Shown here piece by piece: positions 1 to 10,816 of a stretch of DNA of 64,000 bases. Position numbers and translations under genes: made by a program. Location: NCBI GenBank assembly GCA_013339765.2, contig CM023448.1, positions 281,477,717 through 281,541,716 on the forward strand. The letters run 5' to 3'. Origin of the DNA: Haemaphysalis longicornis. Lineage: Eukaryota > Arthropoda > Arachnida > Ixodida > Ixodidae. The notes under the pieces were generated by a model that saw only the letters and a list, made by a program, of their open reading frames with translations, was not told the origin of the DNA and ran no database searches. How positions within the stretch are numbered: position 1 is the stretch's first letter; each line of letters begins with the position of its first letter.

Positions 1-389
1 GCTTATTTGATACATGCAAGCTTCGCAAATTAAGAAGTTGGCTGGGCAAGATGCTGTGTGGGGAAGGTATTTTCTGCGCACAGCCGTAACCACTAACAAC
101 AAATTTTTTCACGTTCAGCGCACTGCACCTCGGTGGCTTGTACTGTGACTGTACTGTAGAACCTGGGACCTAATGGCAGCTCTGATCTGACGCACTCATC
201 ATCATTCATCAGTGGCACTGGTGCGGTGCCCACAGCCTTCTATTCTCACCGGCATCAACAGGTAGTCCTCGTGTAACAAACTTCATGGGTGCAGCGAATG
301 ACAGCCAGTTTCTATTCTAACCATTAAATACAAAAATAGACTCGCATGTGATAGCACGGAATCCTGTCATCAGCTATCTGATGGGGCAG
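1..389. other. Non-coding, nothing recognised
   Basis: AT-rich sequence with only short random frames. I see no splice-flanked exon, repeat or mobile-element end in it. Confidence 0.4.
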
Positions 390-632
390 AAAAAAAATTG
401 CTCGCGTATATGTTGGCGATGCAAGGGCCGTTGTTTCGATGCTGGCAAAATGCCTACTGCATGTCTTTGACGACTTCAGTGGCTGACAATGAGCTCCTAT
501 TGCGCACAGAAAAAAAAATTGCTCGCACATATGATGGCAATGCGGGGTTCGTTTATTGTTTAATTCTGGCAAAGTGCATACGGCATTGTCTTTGAAGACT
601 TCAGCGGCTGCCGTTGCGCTTCTATTTTACTA
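390..632. repeat. Two-copy tandem duplication, about 121-bp unit
   Basis: Each copy begins with an A-run followed by TTGCTCGC, has a TTTGAMGACTTCAG core and ends in TTGCGC. The first copy starts near 391 and the second near 511. They have diverged by roughly a quarter, mostly substitutions, so the duplication is not recent. Short frames through it are not convincing as coding. Confidence 0.6.
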
Positions 633-700
633 CACAAATGAAATTAGTTTGTGCCATGGTGTGCACGCAGGCGTGCTTACGGTATGAAGAACCTTTACAT

Positions 701-1397
701 TACCGTACTTATTCGATTATAAGGCGAGGGGGGAGTTGAAGGACTCAATAAAAAGAAAAATCTTGCACACTTATATCAGTTAAAAGAACCAGCTGAAAAT
801 TTTTTTTCAATTCTCAAATTCAAAAAGGCACAAGAGGTAGCTGTGTAAGTGCGTTTGGTACTTACAGCAATCCAACAATCTCTAGCTATCGTCATCTGAT
901 ATATTGGTGCTTTCCTTGCTGCTTCCATGCTCCAAAAGTTCACTGTCCTCAGTGTCAACTAACGAGTTTTAAATGCAGCATTTCTTAAAAAAGAATTTGC
1001 CACCATGGTTTTGGGAAGCTTAGAAGACTGCATTCTAAGGAGGAAGCCGGCGCTCTTCATGAACTTCTGTGGCCAGCTTCGGCTGTTCTTGAATTCTGAT
1101 CTGGAGGTGCTGCGATCCGATGCGAACTCTCATGCCATTATCTGCAACACTTCTGCTGTCACAGCCAAACTATGGCTCCTTGTTTCTTTGATGAATTTAC
1201 TCAGGCTTTCTTTTACTTCGGGAGGCTACTTTCTTTAACTTCAGTTGCAGTCGCCATAAAGTTTTTCATGTCGCAGCACAGGCAAAGAAGGCCTCTGCTG
1301 CACCATGTTTATCGCGGAAGGATTGCACTCCTCTCAATCCAGCTCGTCGGTGAACTGCGTGGGCCTTTGAGGCTGCGTGCTGTAGCTGGTGCCTGAA

Positions 1398-1438
<41 letters not shown>

Positions 1439-2069
1439 CATTTTCATCGTTTCATTAACGCCACACATTGTTTTCAAGGTTGACTTATATCCTGCCTGCT
1501 CCACAGTTCCCCAGCATTGCTCAGTGGCGACGTCTTGCTATAGTAACTTGCCAACTTGCAGAGGTCTTCATAAGCAATCCAGTGGAGTCAAATGCCACGC
1601 AAGACGAACGACAGGCAAAGCTTGCATGCACGCCGACAGGTATACACAAGTGAGGAGTGCGTCATGGGATGGCGCTGGCATCGGAACATTCTGACTTTCA
1701 ACTCCGCTTGTGGATTGGAACATATTGGGTTGTTGGTGCTTCTGGTTTCATTTGTTTGCAACATCACATAATTCAACCTTGGTGTTCTCGCAGTTTGTGA
1801 TGGTTGTTTTGCAGTCTGATCTGCCGTCGGATCACTTTTTTTTTTTTCTTCCTGGCGATGGCTCCAGGTTCCAGGGCAAACATGTCCTTGTGTTACAAAG
1901 TGAAATTTTGGAAAATGATTTCATTTTCAATGATAGTGTGCCTTTCCCCACGCCGAAGCGAATATTGAACCTATTTTCCTAAAATGTCTCAAATATAAGG
2001 CGGGGATAGACTTTGAGGCCCCGGTTTTTGGAAAAAAAAACCTCGCCTTGTATTAGAATAAATACTGTA
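701..2069 (-). mobile_element. Pogo/Tigger-like DNA transposon, internally deleted
   Basis: The ends are a 29-bp inverted pair. The left end at 701-729 starts TACCGTACTTATTCG, and the right end at 2041-2069 read in reverse starts TACAGTATTTATTCT; both run into AAGGCGAGG. TA at the borders fits the TA target of pogo elements. On the minus strand, broken frames at about 985-1240 resemble a CENP-B-type helix-turn-helix (FKNS-W, KFMKSAGFLLR, KLP). They run almost directly into a short acidic C-terminal tail at 882-959 ending in SDDDS and a stop. The DDE catalytic core expected between them is absent, so this is a non-autonomous deletion derivative. A 40-bp T-run (about 1399-1438) sits inside. The family is inferred from motifs; the inverted ends are seen directly. 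Confidence 0.65.
882..1240 (-). pseudogene. Remnant of pogo-type transposase: HTH part and acidic tail
   Basis: Minus-strand fragments carry features of pogo/Tigger transposases: an AVTAEVLQ segment, an aromatic-rich FKNSRSW segment, KFMKSAGFLLR, and a KLP motif. In this family these form the DNA-binding CENP-B HTH region. Stops and frame changes interrupt it. The last 26 codons (882-959) form an acidic tail (VDTEDSELLEHG, ending SDDDS), like the C-terminus of complete relatives. The catalytic DDE domain is missing, so it cannot encode an active transposase. Confidence 0.5.
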
Positions 2070-2647
2070 CATTATATAAGGGCTCATTTGGCGTTCTTGC
2101 TGGTTTTGAACGTGTGACTGCAGTGAAAGTCACAACTGAATTCTTTGTGTGCTAATAATTGTACACTGGACAGCACAGCAATTGGTATGTGATATCATGA
2201 ATCAATGCGGTGTCACTGCTGCATTCAGTGCTGCAGTTATGCAGACACACCTTTCTATCTGGGTTTGCAGTAATGGTACCACTGTTTTGTCACACGTTCT
2301 CTATAGAAGAGAGTGTTTGATGCGATATTGTAACGAACGGAAGAGTTGCCCAACATATATGCATGCACTCATTCACCATTATGTTCTTTGACATACACAG
2401 TTTTGAGGACGTTGGATAAAAAGAAAGTGCTGCCGGGAGTTGGGCAAGCGACTGACTGTCAACGTCTTGTTGCACCATTACGTGGCATAGTTTCCTATAC
2501 AGTCAGTCCCCTTTAGTCTTTCAATGTGATTACCATTGCATTTCATTGTATTGTATGACTATATGTGGCATTTGCTTTGTCAATTTTCGTTTACGTCTAG
2601 TCTTAGCACAAATTACAAAATCTGTGCTGCATGACGTTGCTTTACAG
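2070..2647. other. Intron or upstream sequence, nothing recognised
   Basis: AT-rich sequence between the pogo-like element and the acceptor site at 2641-2647. I found no exon with both splice signals here, so any upstream exon of the 2648-2734 gene lies outside the window or was missed. Confidence 0.35.
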
Positions 2648-2734
2648 TGCAAACAGCTTTGAATATGGTCGAGATGAGCTGGAACATGCAATGGGCATGG
2701 ATCTGGAGGAGGATTCTGCTGCTGACTTCTCCAG
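2648..2734 (+). CDS. Internal exon of unrecognised plus-strand gene
   Basis: An 87-bp exon is bounded by TTGCTTTACAG and CAG|GTGAGA, both good consensus sites. The first base completes a codon from an upstream exon. The frame then encodes 28 residues, acidic at the end (DELEHAMGMDLEEDSAADF), and leaves two bases (AG) for the next exon. Those two bases join in phase to the exon starting at 5624 and give a short C-terminal tail and stop. I do not recognise the protein. The matching phase across a 2.9-kb intron is the main support. A non-coding spliced RNA is possible but less likely given the codon-like composition. Confidence 0.55.
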
Positions 2735-4284
2735 GTGAGACTTATTCTTCTTCTGTTCTTGTCCAAATCTGTGTAAAAACAGCAGCAGCGCTGGGAACCA
2801 TAAATGGGGGATTACCCTGACAGTCAATTTTTGTTTAGGCAGTTTGGCAGTGCGGTCTGTTGCTTCTTAGTTTTTGCATTTTGTCTGAGCTGTGCAGATA
2901 GTTCAAATTATTCAGCCTGACTTGATTAGTGCCAAATGGTGGCAAATCATTTTAATATTGAGTTGAATACGAAATGGTGGAACTTCGAATTCCAATAAAC
3001 TTCATAGAAAGAAATGCCGACTCGGTTTCGCTCCTGAATGAAATAATAATGTTATGTTTTTGTTTGCGGTTTCGGTTTTCATTTTGTTCCAACACCCTGG
3101 TTTTACGTCGTTGCCGCGGTGCAATGGGCCAGTGGGCTAGTGTTGGTGGATTGTTTGGCTATTGAGGAGCAAGCCATATAGTCAGTATGAAAGTGGTGCA
3201 GGCTATGCTGCTGCAGTTCATTTCACCTAAGTAAAAATTCTCTTTTACTGCCTGAACTATTTGGCAGCGAGCAAAGTAGTAGTTAATTTGCACATCTTTG
3301 CACATTTGGGATGCGATTTCTCATTTGATTTTGGCTATATTTTGGAATCTTTGCCTTGTTTGCTGTAGCAAGAGTTTTCTGTGGCTGTTTCCCATTTGGA
3401 GCTGTTTAGCTTGACAAATGTATAATGTAGCTGCTGGGCAGTGGTGTTTGCCTAGAGAATGTGGAAACCAAGCTCATAGGGCACTAGCTTCTTGCATTTT
3501 AAAATGCCTGGCTAGCTGCAGCTTGCAAATGGTTTGAGTTCTCTGAACTGTGAAGAATTCTTGCTGCTGAGAGGGAGAACATATTTCCATCAACCTTCCC
3601 AGCTTACATTTTCTCTGTTAAGTCTTAAAACACTATGCGTGAGGCATCGTCAGTTTTGAAAACATTTAGCGCACTCTTTTTCTCTGTGGTTAATTTCTAA
3701 GCGCAATAAAATGCGCTTCCAATAGTAATTAGTGTCCCTTTCCGGACTGTGAAATGTGGGAAATGAAAGAATGCCTCGTATTACAGCTGGTGGATTAGCT
3801 TATGGGGTCAATCTCGGGGGGCAGGTCTGTCTAGCTATTTTCAGAGCTGCCTTGCCACCCAGCTGCATGGCCACAAAGTGCTGTCCCAAGACTCGTGCAT
3901 GACTGAGCACTTGCGCGCAGTACAGACTCCTAGGCTTCAGCAACAATGTTTGTCTGAATTGGGCTCAGTGGAAAGGGGCTCCTCCATGAAAGAGGGTGCC
4001 GGCGGAAGACCAGGGAAAGTCATCCCCACAGTTAGCAAGTCCCGGTGTGTGTCGAGGATGGTTTGCAAGGGAGGAGCGAGGCTGCATGTGGCTACACTGC
4101 TGGCCAAGGTTGCCGCCCCTTCAACCTTCAAATTAGGCCACGTGCACAAACAAGGCATAGGCGTTGAGAAGGTCCCCACAAATGTTACTCCATCAGTATT
4201 TCTATTTCTCACTTTGAGACAGTCTAGCTGTCAAAGCATAGCTCTTGGTCAGCCTAGTTTGCGTTATACCTCCATGTTGGAATT

Positions 4285-4798
4285 TGTGGGGACCAGGGTT
4301 CTTACGGCGACCCATCTCGCACTCGAGATGGCTGGCCGCAAGGCTAGCTCCACTGAACTCCGCCACGGACCGCCAACTGGCGTAGCGGCAGAGAACAGCA
4401 AGGAACACACAAGACACAACGAAATGGCCAAACCCGCGTTTATTGGGTGCTCCAGTAACGTAGTTAGACTCATTGCTCGTCCTGACCCAGCCGACTGGCG
4501 AAGGTCAGGAGAAAGGCACAGTGGGGGCAGACAAAGGAAGGCAAAGCGGGAGCTCCAGTAGTCACGTCTGTGGTGTCTGACCGCTGCAACCCAAAAACCC
4601 CTTCCCTTGTCCCGCGCACTCGGACCGGCTCTCTGGGGCCCCGACACGTGAGGGGGATCCGCCGCGCCACCGCCGCGACACGCCTGCCCCGCGGCGAGAG
4701 ACGCGCGGCCGCCGAAGAGGGAGAGGGGACCGTCTCCTCTTGTCTCGGCAATGGGCTGCGAGGAATGGGGAATGCACCAGAACTCCGGGTTTCCCACA
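4285..4798 (-). mobile_element. Solo LTR of a Gypsy-type retrotransposon
   Basis: The 514-bp segment starts TGTGGGGACC and ends GTTTCCCACA on the plus strand, giving the TG...CA ends and short inverted repeat of an LTR. Read on the minus strand it contains a polyA signal (AATAAA, plus-strand TTTATT near 4438) about 155 bases before the end, then a GT-rich U5-like stretch. Flanking four-base sequences are AATT and AGTT, an imperfect target duplication. No gag or pol flanks it, so it is a solo LTR left by LTR-LTR recombination. It sits in the intron of the 2648-5648 gene, antisense to it. Confidence 0.6.
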
Positions 4799-4958
4799 AG
4801 TTCCATGGCCAAATGCATTTCGCCGTGTGAGCAGAAAGCAGGTAGTGGAATATTATTAGCATCGGCACCATTGGTAACAAACATCTTGGTTGGGCCTTCA
4901 TTCTTTTTAGTCCTGTGTATACGGCAGAACTTCATCTATGGTTAACACGTTCACTGTG

Positions 4959-5473
4959 TTGTGGGTCGCTGGTGGGTCATGGCCTGTGCTCCTTCTATGC
5001 GGCAGCGAAGTTACGAGCATGCATCTGCTCGTAATTTCAATAGCTTCATCACTTCGATAACTTCATGCGATAAAGAAGAATACATTTCTGGTGTTAAATG
5101 CAGTGACCCCCTCAATGAGAACGTTTTCACGCTGCGTGTGGTGTGACTCACCGGTGACCCACGCTCGGGAACGCTCTGTGATGTGCTGCCATCTGAGGTG
5201 TGAAAATGCAACCAATGTATATTTATATATTGCATTGGACGTGGGGCACCGCTATTGTTTTCACGGTGCCGAGGGGCAGCCTATTTCTCTGTTGTGTTGC
5301 TCACCAACATTTTTCCAAAGTTTTTGAAATACATTTCATGCATATTTTCTGCTGCTCGCAAACATTTCAGCATTTTTCAAATTTTTCAGGTGCGGTGTGA
5401 CCCACCAGTGAGTCACACCGCACCTGAAAGATATGCCGAATGGCCCACTCCCACTGGTGGGTCACTCCGCACG
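4959..5473. repeat. Four dyad motifs built on GTGACCCACC/GGTGGGTCAC
   Basis: The motif occurs at 4959-4983, 5139-5163, 5387-5426 and 5452-5473. The third is a perfect 15-bp inverted repeat (arms 5387-5401 and 5412-5426) with a 10-base loop. All four share a TGGGTCAC-type core, often beside GCGGTGTGA. The spacing is irregular, so this is not a simple tandem array. Confidence 0.5.
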
Positions 5474-5623
5474 TAAAACAAGACCTGAAGAAGGGGAGAA
5501 GACGATAAGTGGGCAGAGCTGCAATGGACTCATTTCGTTTTCACGTCACTCATGATATTGCCAGCCCAGATGGAATGGCGGCCATAGCGCTTGCACTGGT
5601 CTTGCCTTCTCTTGTCTTTCCAG

Positions 5624-5648
5624 CCGTGCCACCCAGGAGGCGTTCTGA
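5624..5648 (+). CDS. Last coding exon of the same gene
   Basis: After the acceptor at 5623, one base completes the Ser codon left open by the 2648-2734 exon. The frame reads RATQEAF and stops at TGA 5646-5648. The C-terminus is therefore an acidic stretch followed by SSRATQEAF. The coding part is only 25 bases, typical of a terminal exon with a long 3' UTR. The protein family is unknown to me. Confidence 0.5.
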
Positions 5649-6435
5649 GTGAGAACCTCCGCATGCAGCACCTGTGCAAGTTGGATCCGGACCCACCGTC
5701 CGAATCTCCCGTCCACCTTTGCACTGCATTTTCCATTCACACGCACAATTCATGATTGGCTGATCACATGGTATATTACTCAAAATTTGTACATAAGAGT
5801 GCATTATGTACCTCACCAGTTTTACGCTGTACAGTCAGAGATTTTAGCTACGTGTTTTTAAAGTCCAACATGGCATATAGTACCTGTCTCACCCATCACT
5901 CCTTTACACCTACCTGCCACATTTCCCGGTTCCTAAAGGTCTGCCTATTCGAACTGCTTCCATAGTATTGGGTGTGAAAATTGACACCCAAGTGCTGGTT
6001 TTTCTGGCATTTTTTTTTTGCGGTTGTGGGATGTCCGGTGCCACTTAATAATTGTTTGCTGTGAATGCTGTGAAGATTGCTTTTTTATTCTCTTTTTTTG
6101 TCTTTGTCTTTGGTGGGCACAAGCAATAAACCCCAAGGATTTTTGTCTGTATGGTATCACAATGCTGATCGGCTGACTTTGTTACCCGATTGCTTATCTG
6201 CAGTACAAGTGCTGATTGGCTGGCCTTGTTACCTAGTTGCTTATCTGAAGTACAAATTCTGATTGGCTGGCCCTGTTACCTAATTGCTTATCTCTATCTG
6301 TGGCAGTTCTAAGAATGCTTTGCTATGGAATACTACCAAGTTACCACAAGCTTCGTGTTTTTGTTCCTTGCAGTGTTAATGTACATTGTACCATTATTTA
6401 ACCCGGAGTGAAATAAACAGTTGAGACCTTCTTCG
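5649..6435 (+). other. 3' UTR with polyA signals
   Basis: AT-rich sequence after the stop codon. Candidate AATAAA signals lie at about 6124 and at 6412-6417. The second is followed by a T/G-rich stretch suitable for cleavage. A three-copy 47-bp tandem repeat lies inside (6163-6302). Confidence 0.45.
6163..6302. repeat. Three-copy 47-bp tandem repeat
   Basis: The units start at 6163, 6210 and about 6257. Each contains TGATTGGCTGRCYTTGTTAC followed by TTGCTTATCT. It lies in the predicted 3' UTR, between the two candidate polyA signals. The units differ at several positions. Confidence 0.65.
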
Positions 6436-8040
6436 TTGGACTTTTACTTCATCCACTTCAAAGTTGTAGCATGCCATAGTTATCACCTGGAATTCCCCAG
6501 GGTCATGTACAAGGGCATACCTTCATTACCAGGCCTACTTTTGCTAAAAACTGGCAACGTGGGGGTTTTGCTCTTGGTGTGGCTTGCTATTCGATATAAG
6601 GTGAAAGTGAAGAGGGTTTAGAAATAAAAGTTGACTAGCAGCAAGTACACATTAAATAGTACCCGTGTACAAATGATTTTCGCAAAACTGCAGTAGAAGC
6701 AGCGCAATACACAAACAAATGTGGCCTGATTCCCCGCCCCCATCTCTGGGCGCGATGCCGGAAGAGCAATGGGTGGAGGCGAAAAATGGCGGGGAAATGT
6801 CAAAGCCAGTGTTTGGCTGTAGTGGCTGCCTGTGACATGCTTGTTTCGCCGTGTTTCCTGTAAAGGCGCGCCACAGGAAGAATGGTATTCAGTTTTTGTT
6901 TTGAGCGAAAGGAAGACTCAACCTCTGTGCCTTCCGTCTCCTTTTCCGTGAATACATTCACAACGTACACTGGTTTCGCTGCAAGCCCGCCAGGAAATGC
7001 CCGTGAACGATTTAAACGCAGGGCCTCCAAATATTAGGATAATCATAAACTCCGTTTATTTTTTATTGTTCTCTGATGTTGCTGTTGTGAGCCCCGTTAA
7101 AACGACTTTGTTTTATTTGTTTTATTGAACAGCATTTATTTGCAGTGCAAAAATCCCACATGCATTCCTTTTATATCTTGTACTGACGTAGGTATTTCGA
7201 CTTTTTGACAGCTTATTTTCAAACAAATGGCGCTACTTTGTTTAAGAACAATCATATTTTTTCCAAAAAAGGGGTGAGATGTTGCAGCCATCAATTAGTT
7301 CTCTTACAATTAAAATACGGCTGAGTGTTACGTGCCGCATGAATTTTCATTATAAAAACGCCGCGGAAGACGCATGCACGATGCAGAGAAACCAACCAAT
7401 TTATTGTAAGCTTACGACTATTAACAGCTGGCAAACCAATATACTTTACTTTGACAGCAGCATGTAATCTGCTTGGTAGTCATCGCCGTTGTATTGTCTA
7501 AAAATTTCAAGGAGACATGTGCCGCCTGTGAGGCTGTGACCAGCCTTCCCAACTCGAACGATTCAGGGCAGCGAAGGCGGTAGCTTTCCTTCTGGGCTTT
7601 GTTTCTTTTAACGCCTCTCAGTCGATAACATTCCATCCTGTCGCCATTGCAGCGTATCCCACAAACTTAAGCCACTTATAGCGCACCTAACCACTTGATA
7701 GACGCCTTTGCAAGGGCGCGGGCACAGTGTGTAAAGCAGGCGGCTGGCCAGGACGGTGAGGCTCGGCCTACCCAGTGTTGCGCGGAGGCGCGGTAGATGG
7801 CGCTGCGCTCGCTCGGCAAACTTGACTGCACGGAGCCTGCTTGTCACCGGTAGAATCATACCTCTAATGTTGTTCTTGACCGGACATGTTATTCTGTGCA
7901 GTGGTTATACACGCGTGGTGCTCGTGAGCGTACATCTTGTCTAATGTCTGCTTCCTCTACCGCGAAGCATTGGCGGCACTCTCAGGACGCGGGCCGCTAA
8001 ATTTTAAGCGACAACCACATGGAGCGTTTTGCTCGCGTCT
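6436..8040. other. Intergenic, nothing recognised
   Basis: AT-rich to about 7450, then more GC-rich from 7500. No exon with both splice sites, no domain signature and no transposon ends were seen. Confidence 0.35.
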
Positions 8041-8041
8041 G

Positions 8042-8111
8042 ACCACGGCCGGACTGGAGGAGCGGCGGGCGCGCACTTTCGCGCCCGCCGCTCCTCCAGT
8101 CCGGCCGTGGT
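8042..8111. repeat. Perfect 32-bp inverted repeat (hairpin)
   Basis: The arms at 8042-8073 and 8080-8111 are exact reverse complements with a 6-base loop (CACTTT). The stem is GC-rich and would be very stable. It lies in an open frame, but I see no protein family there. Confidence 0.8.
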
Positions 8112-8279
8112 CTGACGAACGAGCTTCGAACGTGCGCCGTAGAAGCCCGACCAGCCATTTGTCAAGCAAAACATCGGGACAACCACAACTTCTGGGCCGA
8201 AGTTGCGGCCGCAGTGCGGCGCGGCACTACCGATATCAGCGGCGTCGAAAGTGGACGACAGCGTCCGTGTGCGTAAATG

Positions 8280-8465
8280 CAGAGCATTTCAGTAACTCAC
8301 GATGTCACCCGCGTTGTCCCGTCGTAGTCCGCACCGTCCTTGTCCGCACCCCTCCCCCTGCACTATATAAAAAAAACTACTATCCGGCGCCAGGTTTCGA
8401 TCCCTCGACCCTGCGGGCGAAACGCAATGGGCATGGTGCTCTACCGACTGCGCCAAAAAGCCGAC
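8280..8465 (-). repeat. tRNA-derived SINE (Ruka-like)
   Basis: On the minus strand the head has an A-box-like GGCGCAGTCGGTAGAGC (near 8438-8455) and a B box GGATCGAAACC (8393-8403), followed by CTGGCGCCGGA and an A/T stretch. The body contains TGCGGAC repeats and ends near GCAGAGC. The same head (GATCGAAACCTGGCGCCGG) occurs on the plus strand at 13905, which confirms an interspersed family. 'Ruka-like' is from memory of tick SINEs. Confidence 0.6.
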
Positions 8466-9299
8466 ACAGAGCGGGATGCTATGAACGCGCCTTATATCGT
8501 TGACTCATTCAAATTACTGCTGACGAGCGCTCTCTCTCCTCAGCAGTTGCCACAAGTGCAACTACATTAACGTAACGCAAACTACTTAACGTCGTGCGCC
8601 CCCGGAAATGTTCTGCATTTGATCGTGCCCCTCGCGAGAGGGATGTTTATACAGGAACTCCTACTTCTAGCGGACTCCTGGCGCCCTCTTTCTGCCATTG
8701 TAGAGACTATGAGGCGGTCTTCGAAGGGCGCCAAATTTGAATTCTACAAAATCGATTTTTTTTGTACCCCCCGCCCTCCAAAAATTATCAGAAACGCGCA
8801 ATTGCCTTCCATTTGTTATTCCGATTGAATCTATCACAGAAAAAAAAGGATCTCATAAGTTCTTCTTGACCAATTCCACTTCTGCGTCCAATTTTATGAA
8901 TTAAATACGACAGCTCTGGCTACATCGCTTGTAGCATTAGCATGATTGGCCTCGTCTGTCAGTGCGTGAGAAACAAGCGTTATCAATGTCAGAACTGTAG
9001 TGGCGCATTTCATTCCATTCGTGCTAGCGTGCTTGCGTAAGGAAGATCGGGGATCCGCAATAGCTTTTCATGAGTCAAATAAGGGAGCTCTGGCTGCATC
9101 GCTGGCAGGGCTAGCATCATTGGCCTCGTCCCAAGGTCGGTGCGTGAACAACGTGTTATCACCGCCAGAATTTCTCAAATACGGCAAAAACTAGGCACAC
9201 CTGCCAATATTCGTTGATCACCTAGCTCACGTTTTGAAGGTCGTTGGTTCGAATCCTGACTCGACCTCTATCATTTTTTTTAGGGACAGAGCTGCAAAG
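8466..9299. other. Non-coding with a diverged direct repeat and a tRNA-like B box
   Basis: A diverged direct repeat lies at about 8895-9000 and 9060-9175; shared blocks are AGCTCTGGCT, GCATCGCT and TTGGCCTCGTC. A B-box-like GGTTCGAATCC at about 9246-9256 suggests a SINE fragment, but no clear A box is visible. No gene is recognised. Confidence 0.35.
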
Positions 9300-10448
9300 C
9301 TTTTTTTTTTTTTTTAACCGCATGTGCCCCCGTTCGTTGCCTTTCATTTCTCAAGTGATGTTAAACACAAACCTCAGTACACTCCAGCACTGAACTAAGC
9401 TTCATGCTTTGAATTCACGAGGCAATCGGTACATAACTTAAAGATAGGCCTTCTTATGAACAGTGGCCATATTAACTACGCCAAATAAAGTAGCAGGGAA
9501 GTTGTACAAAGTCCATTCTTTTTTATCGTGCTGTCTGATTTTGTTCAGATTTGGCTGTCACTACTTGAAGATGTACATTTCTCAGTACTTCAAAATTGGC
9601 CTGCAAATATTTTTAGCAGTGAAGACAACATCCATCATTCCATTTTCCTTTTTATTTACTGATTACGCTTCGACCTATTAACAGCGACTTGGAACAGAAT
9701 GCTGAAGCCTTTACCAAAGCGCGCGTCTCATGTGGTTACTCGCCCTCTCCAATGTCCGTTTCGCGCCGATGCCGGCCAGGCGCCGTGACACTTCATGTGG
9801 TTACCGCTTTAGCCATTTGTTTGTTAGCGCTGCGGAGGTTACGTGTTTGGGATTAGAGCGCATGGTTTTCATGGTGTGGAGGCATTCGCGTTCAGCTATT
9901 GCGAACGTTGCTTAAGCAGATGTACGTAAACGCCGTTGCCGGAACGTCGCGCTCAAATGAAGCGCAATAATTTCTTTGAACTGTCAGTTTTGTTATGTGC
10001 ATACCGCCCTCGCCAGGTGTTGGCAAAGAAAGCCGATGTGCGTTTTTAATAATCTTTTGACGTACTAAATATTGTTTTTTATCTTTCGGTTCATTCTGCT
10101 TTTTGAGCTTTCACAGTGATGATCTTTGCTGGTTATTTTGCGTAAGCAAAAACCAACTGGCACAGTATTGTTAACTGTTGTGTTTAAGATGGGATATTTC
10201 AGTGGTGGTTGAGACTAATGCGGTGTTTGACATCACTGCTTGGCCTGCGGGTATGCAAGCAGCATATTGCTAACTTCTTGTCATGGAAACATCTCTGCTT
10301 TCTTCATGTAAAGGATTGTTCCCTTTAATTTCATCCTAAGAACCTTTTTTTTAATTCTTTGCAGAAACGCTAGTCTACACCCACCCTGACCTGAAGTGAA
10401 GTTAAATAGCAGCATTACATCTTCTGCGTACTCCTAGCAAAATCTGGA
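9300..10448. other. Non-coding; probable intron of the minus-strand THAP gene
   Basis: AT-rich. It lies downstream of the donor site that ends the THAP exon at 10455 on the minus strand, so it is probably intron. No second exon of that gene was found in it. Confidence 0.3.
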
Positions 10449-10454
10449 ACTTAC

Positions 10455-10780
10455 CTTTCTCTCGTAGCCCGAATGCAGCATTGGGACAGCGTTTTCAGAT
10501 GTTTCTTTTTTTTTTTTTCGCCGACAAAATGTTGGGCGCACACACGAGACGAGGCACTAACCGTAAAATCCTTCCTATTCACAACAGCGACCCATTGCTG
10601 TCGTAACTCCGGCGAAGCGGGGAACCGATGAAGAGCGAACATTTCACACTTGCAAGTGTCGCGAGTCGTGCCGTGTTGCGGACACACGATCGCACCCAGA
10701 ACATATCTTTTGCACTGGTTGTTCGTGCAGCCGTGAACTGCGCAATGCCGGCCACTAGATCCTTCATGGGCATATGGCAT
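10455..10780 (-). CDS. THAP zinc-finger protein, first coding exon
   Basis: THAP domains are C2CH zinc fingers that bind DNA and occur in transcription regulators and P-type transposases. From the Met at 10780-10778 the exon encodes GRHCAVHGCTNN (C-X4-C), a Cys-rich loop (VCPQHG, CKC), LHRFP, LRQQWVAVVNRK and SRVCAQHF (C-X2-H). The spacer between zinc ligands is longer than in canonical THAP domains and matches a subfamily with an extra Cys loop. After VGE comes a 13-A run. Only a one-base shift there gives the family's expected tail (NAVPML, GYERK), which ends exactly at a donor (AAG|GTAAGT, exon end 10455). The literal frame instead reads into junk. The break is therefore a homopolymer indel, either genuine or an assembly error. 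An upstream in-frame Met also exists near 10816. Later exons were not found. Confidence 0.65.
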
Positions 10781-10816
10781 GTCATCGGTTAAGGAAAAAA
10801 ATACACGAAAACACAC

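Larger units (their letters stand above)
2735..5623 (+). other. Inferred intron holding a solo LTR and dyad repeats
   Basis: This runs from the donor GTGAGA at 2735 to a strong acceptor with a pyrimidine tract (CTTGTCTTTCCAG) at 5611-5623. Contents are a solo LTR (4285-4798) and a repeated inverted motif (4959-5473). The long frames at 3878-4935 on both strands lie partly in the LTR and have no family signature. Confidence 0.45.

Noticed and set aside
1389..1694. Open frame starting with a long Phe run
   Set aside because: The Phe run is only the 40-base T tract at 1399-1438; the rest has no domain or splice borders.
3878..4935. Long open frames on both strands (over 220 codons)
   Set aside because: They overlap each other and the GC-rich solo LTR at 4285-4798, and show no protein family.
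9246..9256. Possible tRNA gene from a B-box match
   Set aside because: No A box at proper spacing and no cloverleaf pairing; kept only as a SINE-like remnant.
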